A stretch of DNA of 64,000 bases from an uncultured Pedobacter sp. (GTDB taxonomy: Bacteria > Bacteroidota > Bacteroidia > Sphingobacteriales > Sphingobacteriaceae). The stretch's first letter is position 1. Each line of letters starts with the position of its first letter. Below, piece after piece: positions 45,386 to 55,379 of the stretch. Location: contig NZ_CAMLIG010000010.1 in NCBI RefSeq assembly GCF_946480185.1, positions 62,001 through 126,000 on the forward strand, written 5' to 3'. Under the pieces are notes generated by a model. That model was given only the letters and a program-made list of their open reading frames with translations. It was not told the origin of the DNA and searched no databases. A program made the position numbers and the translations under genes.

Positions 45386-46576
45386 CTATTTCAGCGGTTT
45401 AAAGTAAATCATTTGCGTGTTGAAATCAGAGTAATTGTAACTGGTCACTTTTACTACCATTTCAAAATATTCCGGAAAGTTTCCGTACTTATCATCAATT
45501 TCCTTCTCTAGCTTTTCCAAACTGGCTTTCTTACTTAAAAAGCTTGACAGCCCTCGTAATCCCGATGCATGAAAATCCCCCATTATAGTAATGAGGTTAT
45601 TGTTTGGTCCTGGCATTTTTACCAAAAAGGCATAATCAATATAACTTCCTTTAATCTGCTCTGGCACACTCAGCGTAAGACTATCTTTTCCTTGGCTAAA
45701 AATTTTTATCGTTCTGGGATTGCTATGTAATCTAATAGATGTTTTCTCTAAAAATTCATTCATCCAGCTAAACGAGTTAATGTTTCCGATACAAATTACA
45801 TTGTTGTTTTTAATATCGTCAATATTAGATTCTGATAATGTTTGCAGGCGTACTTCCACAGATGCTTTTGCAAACACCGATATGATATCTGGTAAAGGCC
45901 ACAAATTGTTCCTAGAAAAATAGGGATAGTTAAGCTCCGTGATATTGCTTTGCTTCTCCTGCAAACCCGCAGGCCTATTTTGTTCAAGCTCTTCTTTTGA
46001 ATTAATATTGATATCCCTAACTATTAAACTTTTATTATTGCCGGCAGATGAACCGTTCACTCTGAAAAAAAATGGATCTGCCAACGTAATAAACACAGGC
46101 TGTCCGCTTTTTACATAAGAAGCCCAAACCGGATTATAAATGGTGGCACTAAGTGATTTCTTAGTTGCTATTAACCAGACATTCCCAGTAACAGAGAGGA
46201 TCAAAACAATCAATAAAACTTTTAAAAAGACGCCCTTCTTGCGCTTTAAAATAGAAATTGGTTTTCCTTTTCTTTTAATTACAATAGAATAATTTCCTTT
46301 CGGGATTTCTATTACCTCGATATCTTTTTTACCTTCCTCTGAGTAATATTTTTCTAACAAAGCCCTTAGTTTATAAACCGTTACACGAACAATGGTATCC
46401 TCGCCAGGGATAAAATCATTTCCTCGCTTAAAAAATCCAATGGCAATATCGATCTCTTTTAAATTCTCGTTTCTCTTCGAAGCATCGTACAAAAACTTAA
46501 GCAAGCCTTTAAGAACTTCTTTTTGGGCAAATGCCTTGCTGGCCAATACTTTGTTTATGAAATGCTTTTCTTCCAC
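45386..46576 (-). CDS. Membrane-anchored winged-helix regulator (ToxR-like topology)
   Basis: Residues about 1-100 resemble the OmpR-like winged-helix domain seen in some adenylate-cyclase and Acidobacteria/Bacteroidota regulators: KEVLKGLLKFLYDAS, then TIVRVTVYKLRALLEKYY, then IPKGNYSIV. A basic stretch and one transmembrane helix (about 116-136) follow, then about 260 residues that should lie in the periplasm and that I cannot assign. This is the one-component, membrane-bound arrangement of ToxR/CadC. It sits between two hexuronate-type transporter genes and divergent from the second, so control of sugar-acid uptake is plausible but unproven. Confidence 0.72.
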   Translation of the reverse strand: MEEKHFINKVLASKAFAQKEVLKGLLKFLYDASKRNENLKEIDIAIGFFKRGNDFIPGEDTIVRVTVYKLRALLEKYYSEEGKKDIEVIEIPKGNYSIVIKRKGKPISILKRKKGVFLKVLLIVLILSVTGNVWLIATKKSLSATIYNPVWASYVKSGQPVFITLADPFFFRVNGSSAGNNKSLIVRDININSKEELEQNRPAGLQEKQSNITELNYPYFSRNNLWPLPDIISVFAKASVEVRLQTLSESNIDDIKNNNVICIGNINSFSWMNEFLEKTSIRLHSNPRTIKIFSQGKDSLTLSVPEQIKGSYIDYAFLVKMPGPNNNLITIMGDFHASGLRGLSSFLSKKASLEKLEKEIDDKYGNFPEYFEMVVKVTSYNYSDFNTQMIYFKPLK

Positions 46577-46778
46577 TTAGGTTATGAATGTATTAGAAAA
46601 TTTATGCTTGGTTTACCAACCAAATATATCTAATAATATTTAAGAGCAAGTATAGTAACACTAGTTAACAATGTTAATTAACTGTTATTCACTTTTTTCC
46701 ATCACTAATTTAACTCTCCTTCGGTTTTCTCAATCGCTCAAAATTGAGAAACAACTAACCAATAAAAAATTAAAGAAA

Positions 46779-48068
46779 ATGGAAAAATCTAAAGGAAAGT
46801 ATCGTTGGAAGATACTGAGTTTGCTTTTTATGGCAACCGTAATTAATTATATGGACCGAAGCGTAATTGGCTTTTTAGGTCCTACTTTAAAAAACCACGT
46901 TTTTCATTGGACGGATGAGGATTATGCCAATATCCAAATCGCGTTTAAAATTGCGTATGCCGGTGGCTTACTGGTAATGGGCGCAATTATAGACAAATAC
47001 GGAACTAAAATTGGCTATACCATTTCCATTATTATTTGGGGAATATTTGCCATGTCGCATTCTCTAGTTTCAAAATCAATGGGTTGGATTGGCTTTGCTA
47101 TAGCACGCTTTGGTTTAGGTTTTGGAGAATCGGGGAATTTTCCGGCGGCCATAAAAGCTGTTTCAGAGTGGTTTCCTAAAAAAGAAAGAGCTTTTGCAAC
47201 AGGTTTGTTTAATGCCGGCTCTAACTTTGGGGCTATTTTAGCGCCTTTGTTTATCACAACGTTTGTGGCAGATGATGGAACAAACTGGCAATATGCATTT
47301 TTAATGACATCGGTTTTAAGCGTTACTTGGATCATTCTTTGGTGGAAAATCTACAAAAAGCCGGAAGAACATGCTAAAGTTTCAAAAGATGAGCTGAACT
47401 ATATTCAAAATGATAAAGACGGCGCTGAAGACACTTCAAACGAAAAATTCACCTGGTTACAAGTCCTTCGCTGGAAAGAAACCTGGGTATTCGCTTTTGC
47501 AAAAACTACCGATGCCGTTTGGTTATTCTACCTTTTCTGGGGAGGTTTTTTCTTAAACAGAACCTTCGGGTTAGAATTACAAGGATTGGCTTTACCCATC
47601 ATCGTGATTTACGTAATGGCAGATTTTGGAAGCATTTTAGGCGGCTGGATGTCCTCATTTTTAATCAAAAAAGGAATGACTGTTTATAAAGCCAGAAAAT
47701 GGACTTTGTTTTTGTCGACATTATTTATTTTACCAGTGGTTTTTGCTACCCAAACCCAACACGCGTGGGTGGCTGTTTTGCTGATTGCTTTTGCGGCAGC
47801 TGGTCACCAAGCATGGTCTGCAAATTTGTTTACCATTGTTCCAGATATGTTTCCTAAAAAATCAACCGCCTCTGTTGTGGGTATTGGTGGAATGGTGGGC
47901 TATATAACCGCGGCCTTTTCCGATTTCTTTTTAGGAAGAGTTTTAACTGAAAGCGGGGGAATAGGATACGTTTACGCCTTCGCTATCGCTGGCTCGCTAT
48001 ATTTTGTTGCGCTTTTAGTACTTCATTTTTCTTTAGGCAAAATGAAACCTATAAAAGTAAATTCATAA
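46779..48068 (+). CDS. MFS transporter, hexuronate (ExuT/ACS) type
   Basis: Twelve-helix transporter of 429 residues, a paralogue of the one at 43740. Shared motifs include ATVINYMDRSVIGFLGP, FGESGNFPAAIKAVSEWFPKKERAFATG and AAGHQAWSANLFTIVPDMFPKK. I chose the ATG at 46779 (MEKSKGKYRWK), which aligns with the family start. An upstream frame open to 46671 adds 36 residues without a family counterpart. It is divergent from the winged-helix regulator, with about 200 bp between the starts. Substrate is probably a uronate or aldonate. Confidence 0.86.
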   Translation: MEKSKGKYRWKILSLLFMATVINYMDRSVIGFLGPTLKNHVFHWTDEDYANIQIAFKIAYAGGLLVMGAIIDKYGTKIGYTISIIIWGIFAMSHSLVSKSMGWIGFAIARFGLGFGESGNFPAAIKAVSEWFPKKERAFATGLFNAGSNFGAILAPLFITTFVADDGTNWQYAFLMTSVLSVTWIILWWKIYKKPEEHAKVSKDELNYIQNDKDGAEDTSNEKFTWLQVLRWKETWVFAFAKTTDAVWLFYLFWGGFFLNRTFGLELQGLALPIIVIYVMADFGSILGGWMSSFLIKKGMTVYKARKWTLFLSTLFILPVVFATQTQHAWVAVLLIAFAAAGHQAWSANLFTIVPDMFPKKSTASVVGIGGMVGYITAAFSDFFLGRVLTESGGIGYVYAFAIAGSLYFVALLVLHFSLGKMKPIKVNS

Positions 48069-48072
48069 AAAT

Positions 48073-48107
48073 GAAAAATCAGTACGACGATGGTCATACT
48101 GATTTTT
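48073..48107. terminator. Bidirectional terminator
   Basis: Stem AAAAATCAGTA/TACTGATTTTT of 11 bp with a 12-base loop, T-rich on both sides, between the convergent transporter and pirin genes. Confidence 0.75.
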
Positions 48108-48137
48108 AAACCTTTTGAAATAGCTTTTATGTTGAAT

Positions 48138-48851
48138 TTAGCTCATCGGAATTTCAATAACCAAAATCTTTGCATTGCTTTTTGCTTTTAAAGTTATGCT
48201 TCCATCGGTCTCATAAACACCAATAGCATCTCGTGTTCCAAGTGCTTTTTCGGCAACCTGTATATCTCCTTCAAGAACAAAAACATAAACGCCATCTGCT
48301 TTGTTGTTAAGGCTATAATCAATCGTTTTGCCACCGCTTAAATTTGCCAATGAAAACCATGCGTCCTGATTAATGGTAATAGCTTCATCATTTTCATCTG
48401 GCGAAACAACGGTTAAAAATTGATCTGCTTTTTGCTCCTCTGAAAATGTTTTCTGCTCATACCTAGGCTCAATGTTCTCTATTTTTGGAAAAACCCAAAT
48501 CTGCAAAAAATCAACAGGCTCCTCCTTTGAAGCATTATACTCAGAATGTTGAATGCCAGAACCCGCAGACATAATCTGCACATCGCCAGATTTGATGATC
48601 TCCTCTCTGCCAGTGCTGTCTTTATGTCTTAAAGCACCGCTTAAAGGAATGCTCACAATTTCCATATTGGCATGTCCATGAGTTCCAAAACCCATTGATT
48701 GTTCTACATGGTCGTCATTCAATACTCTTAACAATCCAAAATTCATTTTATTGGGGTCGTGATATTGCCCGAAACTAAATGAATGATTGCTTTTTAACCA
48801 ACCGAAACTGTTAAAGCCTCTTTCTTTTGCTGGATGAAAAATAGTTTTCAT
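48138..48851 (-). CDS. Pirin family protein
   Basis: Double cupin of 237 residues. The N-terminal cupin has the pirin signature FGFGTHGHANMEIVSIPLSG, in which the histidines and glutamate bind the metal, and SAGSGIQHSEYNAS. Bacterial pirins include YhhW-type quercetinases and regulators of pyruvate metabolism; the specific role here is unknown. Single gene, convergent with the transporter. Confidence 0.9.
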   Translation of the reverse strand: MKTIFHPAKERGFNSFGWLKSNHSFSFGQYHDPNKMNFGLLRVLNDDHVEQSMGFGTHGHANMEIVSIPLSGALRHKDSTGREEIIKSGDVQIMSAGSGIQHSEYNASKEEPVDFLQIWVFPKIENIEPRYEQKTFSEEQKADQFLTVVSPDENDEAITINQDAWFSLANLSGGKTIDYSLNNKADGVYVFVLEGDIQVAEKALGTRDAIGVYETDGSITLKAKSNAKILVIEIPMS

Positions 48852-48942
48852 ATCTATCCTTGTTTTAAATTACATGTTTAAACATACAAATTTTATTCCA
48901 ATTGTTTATTGTGTATTTTTGTGGCGATAAACAACGAAACAA

Positions 48943-49599
48943 ATGAAAGAAAAGGCAATATTGTTAGGTGCAAGCGGACTTATTGGCAGTCATTTGTTAA
49001 AGTTATTGCTTGATAGCCCTGGTTATGGAGAAATAACGGTTTATGTTCGAAAAGTATTGCCTATTAATCATGACAAACTTAAACAAATTGTCACTGATTT
49101 CAAGGATCTAAAAGAGTTGGACAACGGTGTCTTAGGCTCGATAGTGTTTTGTTGTTTAGGTTCTACTAAAAGTAAAACTCCAAACCTAAAAGATTACAGG
49201 AAAGTTGATGTTGATATTCCCCTATATTTTGCTGAGCAGGCTTTAAAAAACAATGCCCGCCAATACCATTTAGTAAGTGCTATAGGGGCAAACGCTAAAT
49301 CCAGCAACTTTTATAGCAAGATGAAGGGGCAAATAGAAGGCGCTATAAAAGCGTTGAACTATGAGACCACACATATTTACCAGCCTTCCTTTTTACGTGG
49401 CGATAGAAAAGAAAATAGACCAATAGAGAAATTTCTACTCCCAATAATGCGTTTAGTAGATTTGGCTTTAGTTGGGCCGCTTAAAAAATATCAGAGTATT
49501 GATGCAGAAGATGTTGCTAAAGCAATGTTTAATGAATCAATTAAAAATAAAAGAGGCATCTTTGTGCACAATTCAGAACAAATTAAAAGATTAGTGTGA
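48943..49599 (+). CDS. NAD(P)-binding oxidoreductase (HTATIP2-like)
   Basis: Rossmann-fold protein of 218 residues with the dinucleotide motif LLGASGLIGSHLLKLLL at the N-terminus, followed by CCLGSTKSK and the SxxxY-like segment LVSAIGANAKSSNFYSKMKGQ. The pattern fits the atypical short-chain dehydrogenase group related to HTATIP2/semialdehyde dehydrogenase-like proteins. The substrate is unknown. Its TGA stop overlaps the GTG start of the ABC-F gene by 4 bp (GTGA), indicating coupled translation. Confidence 0.78.
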   Translation: MKEKAILLGASGLIGSHLLKLLLDSPGYGEITVYVRKVLPINHDKLKQIVTDFKDLKELDNGVLGSIVFCCLGSTKSKTPNLKDYRKVDVDIPLYFAEQALKNNARQYHLVSAIGANAKSSNFYSKMKGQIEGAIKALNYETTHIYQPSFLRGDRKENRPIEKFLLPIMRLVDLALVGPLKKYQSIDAEDVAKAMFNESIKNKRGIFVHNSEQIKRLV

Positions 49600-51449
49600 G
49601 TATAGTATCAGCGGAACAGTTAGGCCACGCCTTTAATGACCAGTGGCTTTTTAAAAATTTAACCTTTGGCCTTCATCAAGGGCAAAGAGTAGCTTTAGTA
49701 GGTGTAAATGGCGCAGGAAAATCTACACTTCTTAAATTATTAGCAGAAAAGATTAAGCCAAGCGAAGGAAAAGTAGTAAAAGCAAAAGATATCAGATTTG
49801 GTTATTTAGAACAAGATCCAAAGTTTGAAGCAGGCCAAAGTATCAGCGATTTCATTTTTAGTTTAGATAACCGCCAACAACAAATCATTAGAGAATATGA
49901 GGAATTGTTGGAACAGAAAAATCCTGACGTTGACGAAATCACCCGCTTAACTGAAGAGCTCAGCAATCTTGAAGCTTGGGAATACGAACATGAGATTAAA
50001 ACTATTTTAGGCCGTTTGGATATTCATCACCTTGATCAAAAAATTGATACTTTATCAGGCGGACAGCGAAAAAGATTAAGTCTTGCCAAATTATTGATAG
50101 ATGAACCTGATGTTTATGTAATTGATGAGCCTACCAACCATCTGGATATTGACACCATTGAATGGTTAGAAAGTTATTTGACATCGGGAGGAAAAACCAT
50201 TTTAATGGTTACCCACGATAGGTACTTTTTAGATAATGTTTGCAATGAGATTATTGAGTTAGAAAACGGTCAAGTTTATACTTATAAAGGTAAATATGCT
50301 TACTATCTGGAGAAAAAGGCAGAACAGGATGCGATAAATAGCACCGTTTTAGCAAAAAACAAAAACCTTTTAAAGAAAGAATTAGAGTGGATGCGTCGCA
50401 TGCCACAAGCCAGGGGAACCAAATCAAAAGCCAGAATTGATTCTTTTTATGAGCTGGAAGATAAAACTAAAGGTCAGTTTAATAAAGAGTCTGTAAAACT
50501 TGATGTTAAAGTTAGCCGACAAGGAAAACAAATTTTAGAATTACACCATGTCGCCAAAAACTTCCAAAACAGAAATATTCTAAAAGATTTTAGTTACGTA
50601 TTTAAAAAAGGCGACAAAGTTGGTTTAACAGGTAAAAACGGAACAGGTAAATCTACTTTACTGAATATTATTACTAACGAATTAAAACCAGATAAAGGCG
50701 AGGTTGTTATTGGAGAAACTACAGTTTTTGGATATTACCATCAATCAGGTTTAAGTTTTGATGAAAGTGAACGCGTAATTGATGTAGTAAAAAATATCGC
50801 TGAGTTTATAACAATGTCGGACGGAAAAACAATTTCTGCTTCTCAGCTTTTAACACATTTCTTATTTCCTCCGAAAAAACAACACGGTTTCGTGAATTTA
50901 CTAAGCGGTGGAGAGAAAAAACGTTTGCACCTAATGAAAGTATTGATTAAGAATCCTAACTTCTTAATTTTAGATGAGCCAACCAACGATTTAGATATTG
51001 ATACCTTAAATGTATTAGAAGAATTCTTAGAAAATTACTCAGGAGTTCTTCTTTTAGTTTCTCACGACAGGTATTTGGTTGATAAATTAACGGATCAGTT
51101 ATTTGTATTAGAAGGAAACGGCGATGTAAGAATATTTAATGGCAACTATACCTCGTACAGAGAAGAAGCTGAACTTGAAAAAGCACTTCATAAGGAGATT
51201 AAATCGGCGCCAGCCCCTCAACCACAAAAAGAAGTAACAAAAACCAAGCTTTCTTATAAAGAGAAAATAGAACTCGAAAGTATTGAAAAAGAAATTTTAG
51301 CAATAGAAGAAACCATAGCTAAATTAACGGAAAAGCTTAATTACGAAACTAATCATGAAAAACTCATTGAAATTTCGGAAGAAATAAAAAAGACCACTGC
51401 GTTGTTGGATGACAAAACAATTAGGTGGTTAAGCTTAAGTGAAGAATAG
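49596..51449 (+). CDS. ABC-F family ATPase (Uup-like)
   Basis: Soluble protein with two ABC domains and no membrane helices, 617 residues. Domain 1 has Walker A GVNGAGKST, signature LSGGQRKRLSLAK and Walker B DEPTNHLD. Domain 2 has GKNGTGKST, LSGGEKKRLHLMK and DEPTNDLD. An interdomain linker (about 245-310) and a C-terminal coiled coil (about 545-610) match Uup-type proteins, which act on ribosomes or on branched DNA. The start is the GTG at 49596, overlapping the upstream stop. A small membrane protein gene follows after 1 bp. Confidence 0.92.
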   Translation: MSIVSAEQLGHAFNDQWLFKNLTFGLHQGQRVALVGVNGAGKSTLLKLLAEKIKPSEGKVVKAKDIRFGYLEQDPKFEAGQSISDFIFSLDNRQQQIIREYEELLEQKNPDVDEITRLTEELSNLEAWEYEHEIKTILGRLDIHHLDQKIDTLSGGQRKRLSLAKLLIDEPDVYVIDEPTNHLDIDTIEWLESYLTSGGKTILMVTHDRYFLDNVCNEIIELENGQVYTYKGKYAYYLEKKAEQDAINSTVLAKNKNLLKKELEWMRRMPQARGTKSKARIDSFYELEDKTKGQFNKESVKLDVKVSRQGKQILELHHVAKNFQNRNILKDFSYVFKKGDKVGLTGKNGTGKSTLLNIITNELKPDKGEVVIGETTVFGYYHQSGLSFDESERVIDVVKNIAEFITMSDGKTISASQLLTHFLFPPKKQHGFVNLLSGGEKKRLHLMKVLIKNPNFLILDEPTNDLDIDTLNVLEEFLENYSGVLLLVSHDRYLVDKLTDQLFVLEGNGDVRIFNGNYTSYREEAELEKALHKEIKSAPAPQPQKEVTKTKLSYKEKIELESIEKEILAIEETIAKLTEKLNYETNHEKLIEISEEIKKTTALLDDKTIRWLSLSEE

Positions 51450-51450
51450 T

Positions 51451-51699
51451 ATGAATGCCGCAAACTGTATAGCAACTATTGGTGTTGGAATTTTACTACT
51501 TGGCTTTTTTTTAAATATAGCCGGAAAAATAAGTGCCAAACACAAGCTTTACAGTCTGCTTAATTTAATTGGAGGAATATTAAGTGCGTACGCTTCATGG
51601 ATAGCTCATTTTTATCCTTTTGTAGCCCTAAATATAGTATGGTCAATCACGGCACTAACTTTCCTTTTAAAAGCGAGTGTTCCACGTGAAACAAAATAA
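51451..51699 (+). CDS. Small CBU_0592-like membrane protein
   Basis: Short integral membrane protein of 82 residues with three hydrophobic segments and a conserved-looking centre (KLYSLLNLIGGILSAYAS, then FVALNIVWSI). This resembles the CBU_0592 domain of unknown function. The ATG at 51451 lies 1 bp after the ABC-F stop; an in-frame GTG at 51439 is also possible. Its last codons (SVPRETK) are encoded by a parS site. Confidence 0.68.
   Translation: MNAANCIATIGVGILLLGFFLNIAGKISAKHKLYSLLNLIGGILSAYASWIAHFYPFVALNIVWSITALTFLLKASVPRETK
51678..51693. other. parS site 1 (ParB-binding centromere element)
   Basis: TGTTCCACGTGAAACA agrees at every defined position with the widely conserved chromosomal parS consensus TGTTnCACGTGAAACA. 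It overlaps the 3' end of the small membrane protein gene. Presence of a site is read directly; ParB binding is inferred from the known consensus. Confidence 0.88.
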
Positions 51700-51720
51700 A
51701 AAAATAATAGTGGGCCTTTT

Positions 51721-51736
51721 TGTTCCACGTGAAACA
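51721..51736. other. parS site 2 (ParB-binding centromere element)
   Basis: A second TGTTCCACGTGAAACA, identical over all 16 bp, 43 bp from the first and 8 bp before the mnmG ATG. Pairs or clusters of parS near the origin are usual in bacteria with ParABS. Confidence 0.88.
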
Positions 51737-51743
51737 TATCAAG

Positions 51744-53606
51744 ATGTTTAAAAAATATAATGTAATTGTAGTAGGTGCCGGTCATGCCGGATGTGAAGCG
51801 GCCGCGGCCGCAGCGAACTTAGGTTCTTCTGTACTTTTGGTAACGATGAACATGGCTACTATCGCTCAGATGAGCTGTAATCCGGCCATGGGAGGGGTAG
51901 CTAAAGGACAAATCGTTAGAGAGATAGATGCGATGGGCGGGCAGTCCGGAATTATATCAGACAAAACCACCATTCAGTTCAGGATGTTGAATAAATCAAA
52001 GGGTCCTGCTATGTGGTCTCCCAGAGCACAAATTGACAGAATGAGATTTGCTGATGAATGGCGATTAACACTGGAACAAACGCCAAATGTCGACTTCTGG
52101 CAAGATATGGTTTCAGGGATAATCGTTAAGGACGGAAGAGCCTCCGGCGTAGTCACCTCTTTAGGATTAGAGATTGAAGCTGATGCTGTGGTTTTAACCA
52201 ACGGCACCTTTTTAAACGGTGTGATCCATATCGGTGAGAAAAAAATGGGCGGAGGAAGAACAGCAGAACGAGCGGCAACCGGGATTACAGAACAATTAGT
52301 ACAACTAGGTTTTGAATCTGGCAGAATGAAAACCGGAACACCACCTCGAGTGGACGGAAGATCTCTAGACTATTCTAAAATGGAGGAACAATGGGGAGAT
52401 ACTGATGGAGGAAAATTTTCATATACCGATACCACAGCACCATCAGAACAAAGGTGCTGTTGGATTACTTATACAAATTCAGATGTTCACGAAACGTTAA
52501 AAGAAGGTTTCGAAAAATCGCCAATGTTTACCGGTAGGATTAAAGGTTTGGGTCCAAGATACTGCCCATCCATTGAAGACAAAATAAACAGATTTGCAGA
52601 ACGAGACCGTCACCAAATATTTGTAGAACCTGAAGGATGGAATACTGTAGAGATCTATGTTAATGGTTTCTCCACTTCTTTACCGGAAGATGTGCAACAT
52701 AAAGCACTAAAGAAAATTCCCGGCTTTGAAAACGTAAAAATGTTTAGGCCGGGATACGCCATTGAATACGACTTCTTCCCTCCTACGCAATTAAATCTCA
52801 CGCTTGAAACCAAACTGGTTTCTAACCTTTATTTTGCAGGCCAAATTAATGGAACTACGGGATATGAAGAAGCCGCCGCACAAGGTTTTGTTGCCGGAAT
52901 AAATGCACACCAAAAAATTAATGAAAAAGAAGCTTTAATTTTAAAACGTTCTGAATCTTATATCGGTGTTTTGATAGACGATTTGGTAACCAAAGGAACA
53001 GAAGAGCCTTATCGGATGTTTACTTCAAGAGCAGAGCATCGTTTATTGCTTCGCCAGGATAATGCAGATGAAAGACTTACCCCTATAGCACATAAACTAG
53101 GATTGGTTAACGATGCAAGACTGGCTAAAGTAAACGAAAAAATTGCCAATGCCATGGTTATCATTCAATACGGCAAAGACTTTTCGGTAGCAAAAGAGAT
53201 TGCCAATCCAATTTTAGAAGAACTTGGAACTTCAACCCTAACTCAAAATGCAAAAGTTCATACCTTACTCGGACGCCCACAGGTAAACATTAACGACATT
53301 AGAAGAATGTCTGACAAATTTGATCAATTTTTAAATCAGTTCGAAAAAGAAACTATTGAACAAGCTGAGATTAAAATAAAGTACGAAAGCTATTTTGAAA
53401 AAGAATTAGAGATTATTGACAAGATGAAAAAAATGGAGGACAAAGAAATTAATCCGGAATTTAACTACCATACCTTACAATCTCTATCAAAAGAAGCTCG
53501 AGAGAAATTGATGAAAATAAAACCTCGAACTTTAGGACAAGCTTCAAGAATTTCTGGTGTTACACCTTCGGATATTTCGGTTTTGATGGTACATATTAGC
53601 AGATAA
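51744..53606 (+). CDS. mnmG: tRNA uridine-5-carboxymethylaminomethyl modification enzyme MnmG (GidA)
   Basis: FAD protein that, with MnmE, modifies U34 of certain tRNAs. The dinucleotide motif [19 protein letters not shown], the segment [23 protein letters not shown] and the second signature [16 protein letters not shown] are all present. I chose the ATG at 51744 ([13 protein letters not shown]); the frame is open from a TTG at 51720, but those codons are the parS site itself. This gives 620 residues, a normal length. The gene is a classical origin neighbour (gidA) in many bacteria. Confidence 0.97.
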   Translation: MFKKYNVIVVGAGHAGCEAAAAAANLGSSVLLVTMNMATIAQMSCNPAMGGVAKGQIVREIDAMGGQSGIISDKTTIQFRMLNKSKGPAMWSPRAQIDRMRFADEWRLTLEQTPNVDFWQDMVSGIIVKDGRASGVVTSLGLEIEADAVVLTNGTFLNGVIHIGEKKMGGGRTAERAATGITEQLVQLGFESGRMKTGTPPRVDGRSLDYSKMEEQWGDTDGGKFSYTDTTAPSEQRCCWITYTNSDVHETLKEGFEKSPMFTGRIKGLGPRYCPSIEDKINRFAERDRHQIFVEPEGWNTVEIYVNGFSTSLPEDVQHKALKKIPGFENVKMFRPGYAIEYDFFPPTQLNLTLETKLVSNLYFAGQINGTTGYEEAAAQGFVAGINAHQKINEKEALILKRSESYIGVLIDDLVTKGTEEPYRMFTSRAEHRLLLRQDNADERLTPIAHKLGLVNDARLAKVNEKIANAMVIIQYGKDFSVAKEIANPILEELGTSTLTQNAKVHTLLGRPQVNINDIRRMSDKFDQFLNQFEKETIEQAEIKIKYESYFEKELEIIDKMKKMEDKEINPEFNYHTLQSLSKEAREKLMKIKPRTLGQASRISGVTPSDISVLMVHISR

Positions 53607-53733
53607 GTATAATTTATTGATTATCAGTAATTTATAAAAATTAAATATAAGCTGTTTTTTTCTAAAGTTAATATCATTTGTTCAAAAAAACCAAAATTCC
53701 TTTAAATCGCTTAAAAACAGCATTAAATTAAAA

Positions 53734-55344
53734 ATGAATAAAAAAGCTCAAAATATAGCCCTATTTCTCTACGCCATTTTATGTGTTGCTTGTGCAAGTT
53801 TAAAAACGCCTGAAGGTGGGCCACGTGATAAAACACCGCCAAAAGTATTGGTTGAAAATCCTAAAAATTTATCACGAAACTTCACTGGCAAAAAAGTTGA
53901 AATAACTTTTGACGAATATTTTAAATTAAGCAATGAGTATAGCGAAGTAAGTGTATCTCCTGCACAAGAAATTCCACCGATTTTAAAAATCAAACAAAAA
54001 ACCTTAAGCATAAATTTTAAAGATTCACTTGAAGCAAATACCACCTACACGATAAATTTTGGTAAAGCAATACAAGATGTAAATGAGTCCAACGTTTTAA
54101 AAAACTATAGTTACGTTTTCGCAACAGGAGACCATTTAGATTCTCTTCAAATTAAGGGAAAAGTCATTAATGCCATCGATAACAAAACTGCAAAAGACAT
54201 CACGGTTTTTATCATACCAATAAGTAGAGACTCCATTTTTGGGAAGAAAAAACCTTCTATTTATACTACTACTGATAGTGCTGGAAATTTTGGCTTAAAA
54301 AACTTACGCGAAGATAAATATAGAATATATGCATTGAAAGAAACAGGAGTAGACAGAATTTACAACTCACCAAACGAAGAAATAGCGTTTTTAAAAGATT
54401 CCATACATCTTACAAAAGATACTTCCGGAATTGTACTAAAATTGTTTAAAGAAGTTCCAGAAAGGTTTAGAACAACCGACCAAAAGATAAATCCTGATGG
54501 AAAAATAACAATGCTTTTTAACCGACCAATAAACAAACCCAATATTAGGTTTTTAGATGATCCGGGTATTAAAGACCCTATTATTGAATTCAACCCAAAA
54601 GGAGATAGCTTAGCTATATGGTTACGAGAAATTAAATTTGACTCCTTAAAAGTAGTAGTCAACGAAGATAAAATTGCCTTAGACACCATTACTTTTAGAC
54701 GCAGCCAAAAAGACGAATATAAGCGTACCATATTATTTAACAATAATTTATCTGGAGGCAAAATTGCTCCACAACAACAGCTCATTCTTACTTTTAACCA
54801 ACCAATAGACAAAATTGACGAAAGCAAAGTTGGTTTATATATTGATTCTACAAAACTAAATGGGCTGACCATAAAAAAGTTGCCACCCTCCGATAGAAAA
54901 TATGAATTTCAATATAAATGGCAAACAAAAAAGGCTTACAACCTGATACTAGAAGATGGTGCAGTAACTGATATTTACGGTACAACAAATAAACAGCTCA
55001 AACTCTCGTTCTCCTTAGATGAAATAGAAAACTATGGAAACCTAAGTCTAAAGGTCACTAAAACAGACAGCCTAAAAAATTATGTAGTACAATTAGTTAC
55101 AGATAACGGAGACTTGTACAAACAAAACCGGGTAACTAAAAATACCACCTTACACTACAATTTTATTCCCACCAATAAATATAAAGTAAAAGTAATTGAG
55201 GATGATAATAATAACGGCGAATACGATACAGGCAATCTTCGTTTAAAAAGGCAACCTGAAAAGGTTTATATATTTGATAAAGAGATTATTACAAGAGCAA
55301 ATTGGGATAGAGAAGAAATAATTGTAATCCCAGATAAGTTCTAA
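53734..55344 (+). CDS. Lipoprotein with Ig-like (Big_5) domain
   Basis: Exported lipoprotein of 536 residues with lipobox CVAC (C at about 20). Residues about 36-130 form the Big_5/SbsA-type Ig-like domain (PPKVLVENPKNLSRNFTGKK, then TYTINFGKAIQDVNE). A carboxypeptidase-regulatory-like beta-sandwich (about 135-215) and further beta-rich parts follow. The protein is typical of Bacteroidota and its function is unknown. It lies 127 bp after mnmG and 35 bp before an FMN reductase gene. Confidence 0.8.
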   Translation: MNKKAQNIALFLYAILCVACASLKTPEGGPRDKTPPKVLVENPKNLSRNFTGKKVEITFDEYFKLSNEYSEVSVSPAQEIPPILKIKQKTLSINFKDSLEANTTYTINFGKAIQDVNESNVLKNYSYVFATGDHLDSLQIKGKVINAIDNKTAKDITVFIIPISRDSIFGKKKPSIYTTTDSAGNFGLKNLREDKYRIYALKETGVDRIYNSPNEEIAFLKDSIHLTKDTSGIVLKLFKEVPERFRTTDQKINPDGKITMLFNRPINKPNIRFLDDPGIKDPIIEFNPKGDSLAIWLREIKFDSLKVVVNEDKIALDTITFRRSQKDEYKRTILFNNNLSGGKIAPQQQLILTFNQPIDKIDESKVGLYIDSTKLNGLTIKKLPPSDRKYEFQYKWQTKKAYNLILEDGAVTDIYGTTNKQLKLSFSLDEIENYGNLSLKVTKTDSLKNYVVQLVTDNGDLYKQNRVTKNTTLHYNFIPTNKYKVKVIEDDNNNGEYDTGNLRLKRQPEKVYIFDKEIITRANWDREEIIVIPDKF

Positions 55345-55379
55345 AGCTAACTAACTGATATTAAATTTAGGGAGAACCT

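Noticed and set aside
53820..53832. Another CACGTG near the start of the Ig-like lipoprotein gene
   Set aside because: The flanks (GGGC before, ATAAA after) do not fit parS.
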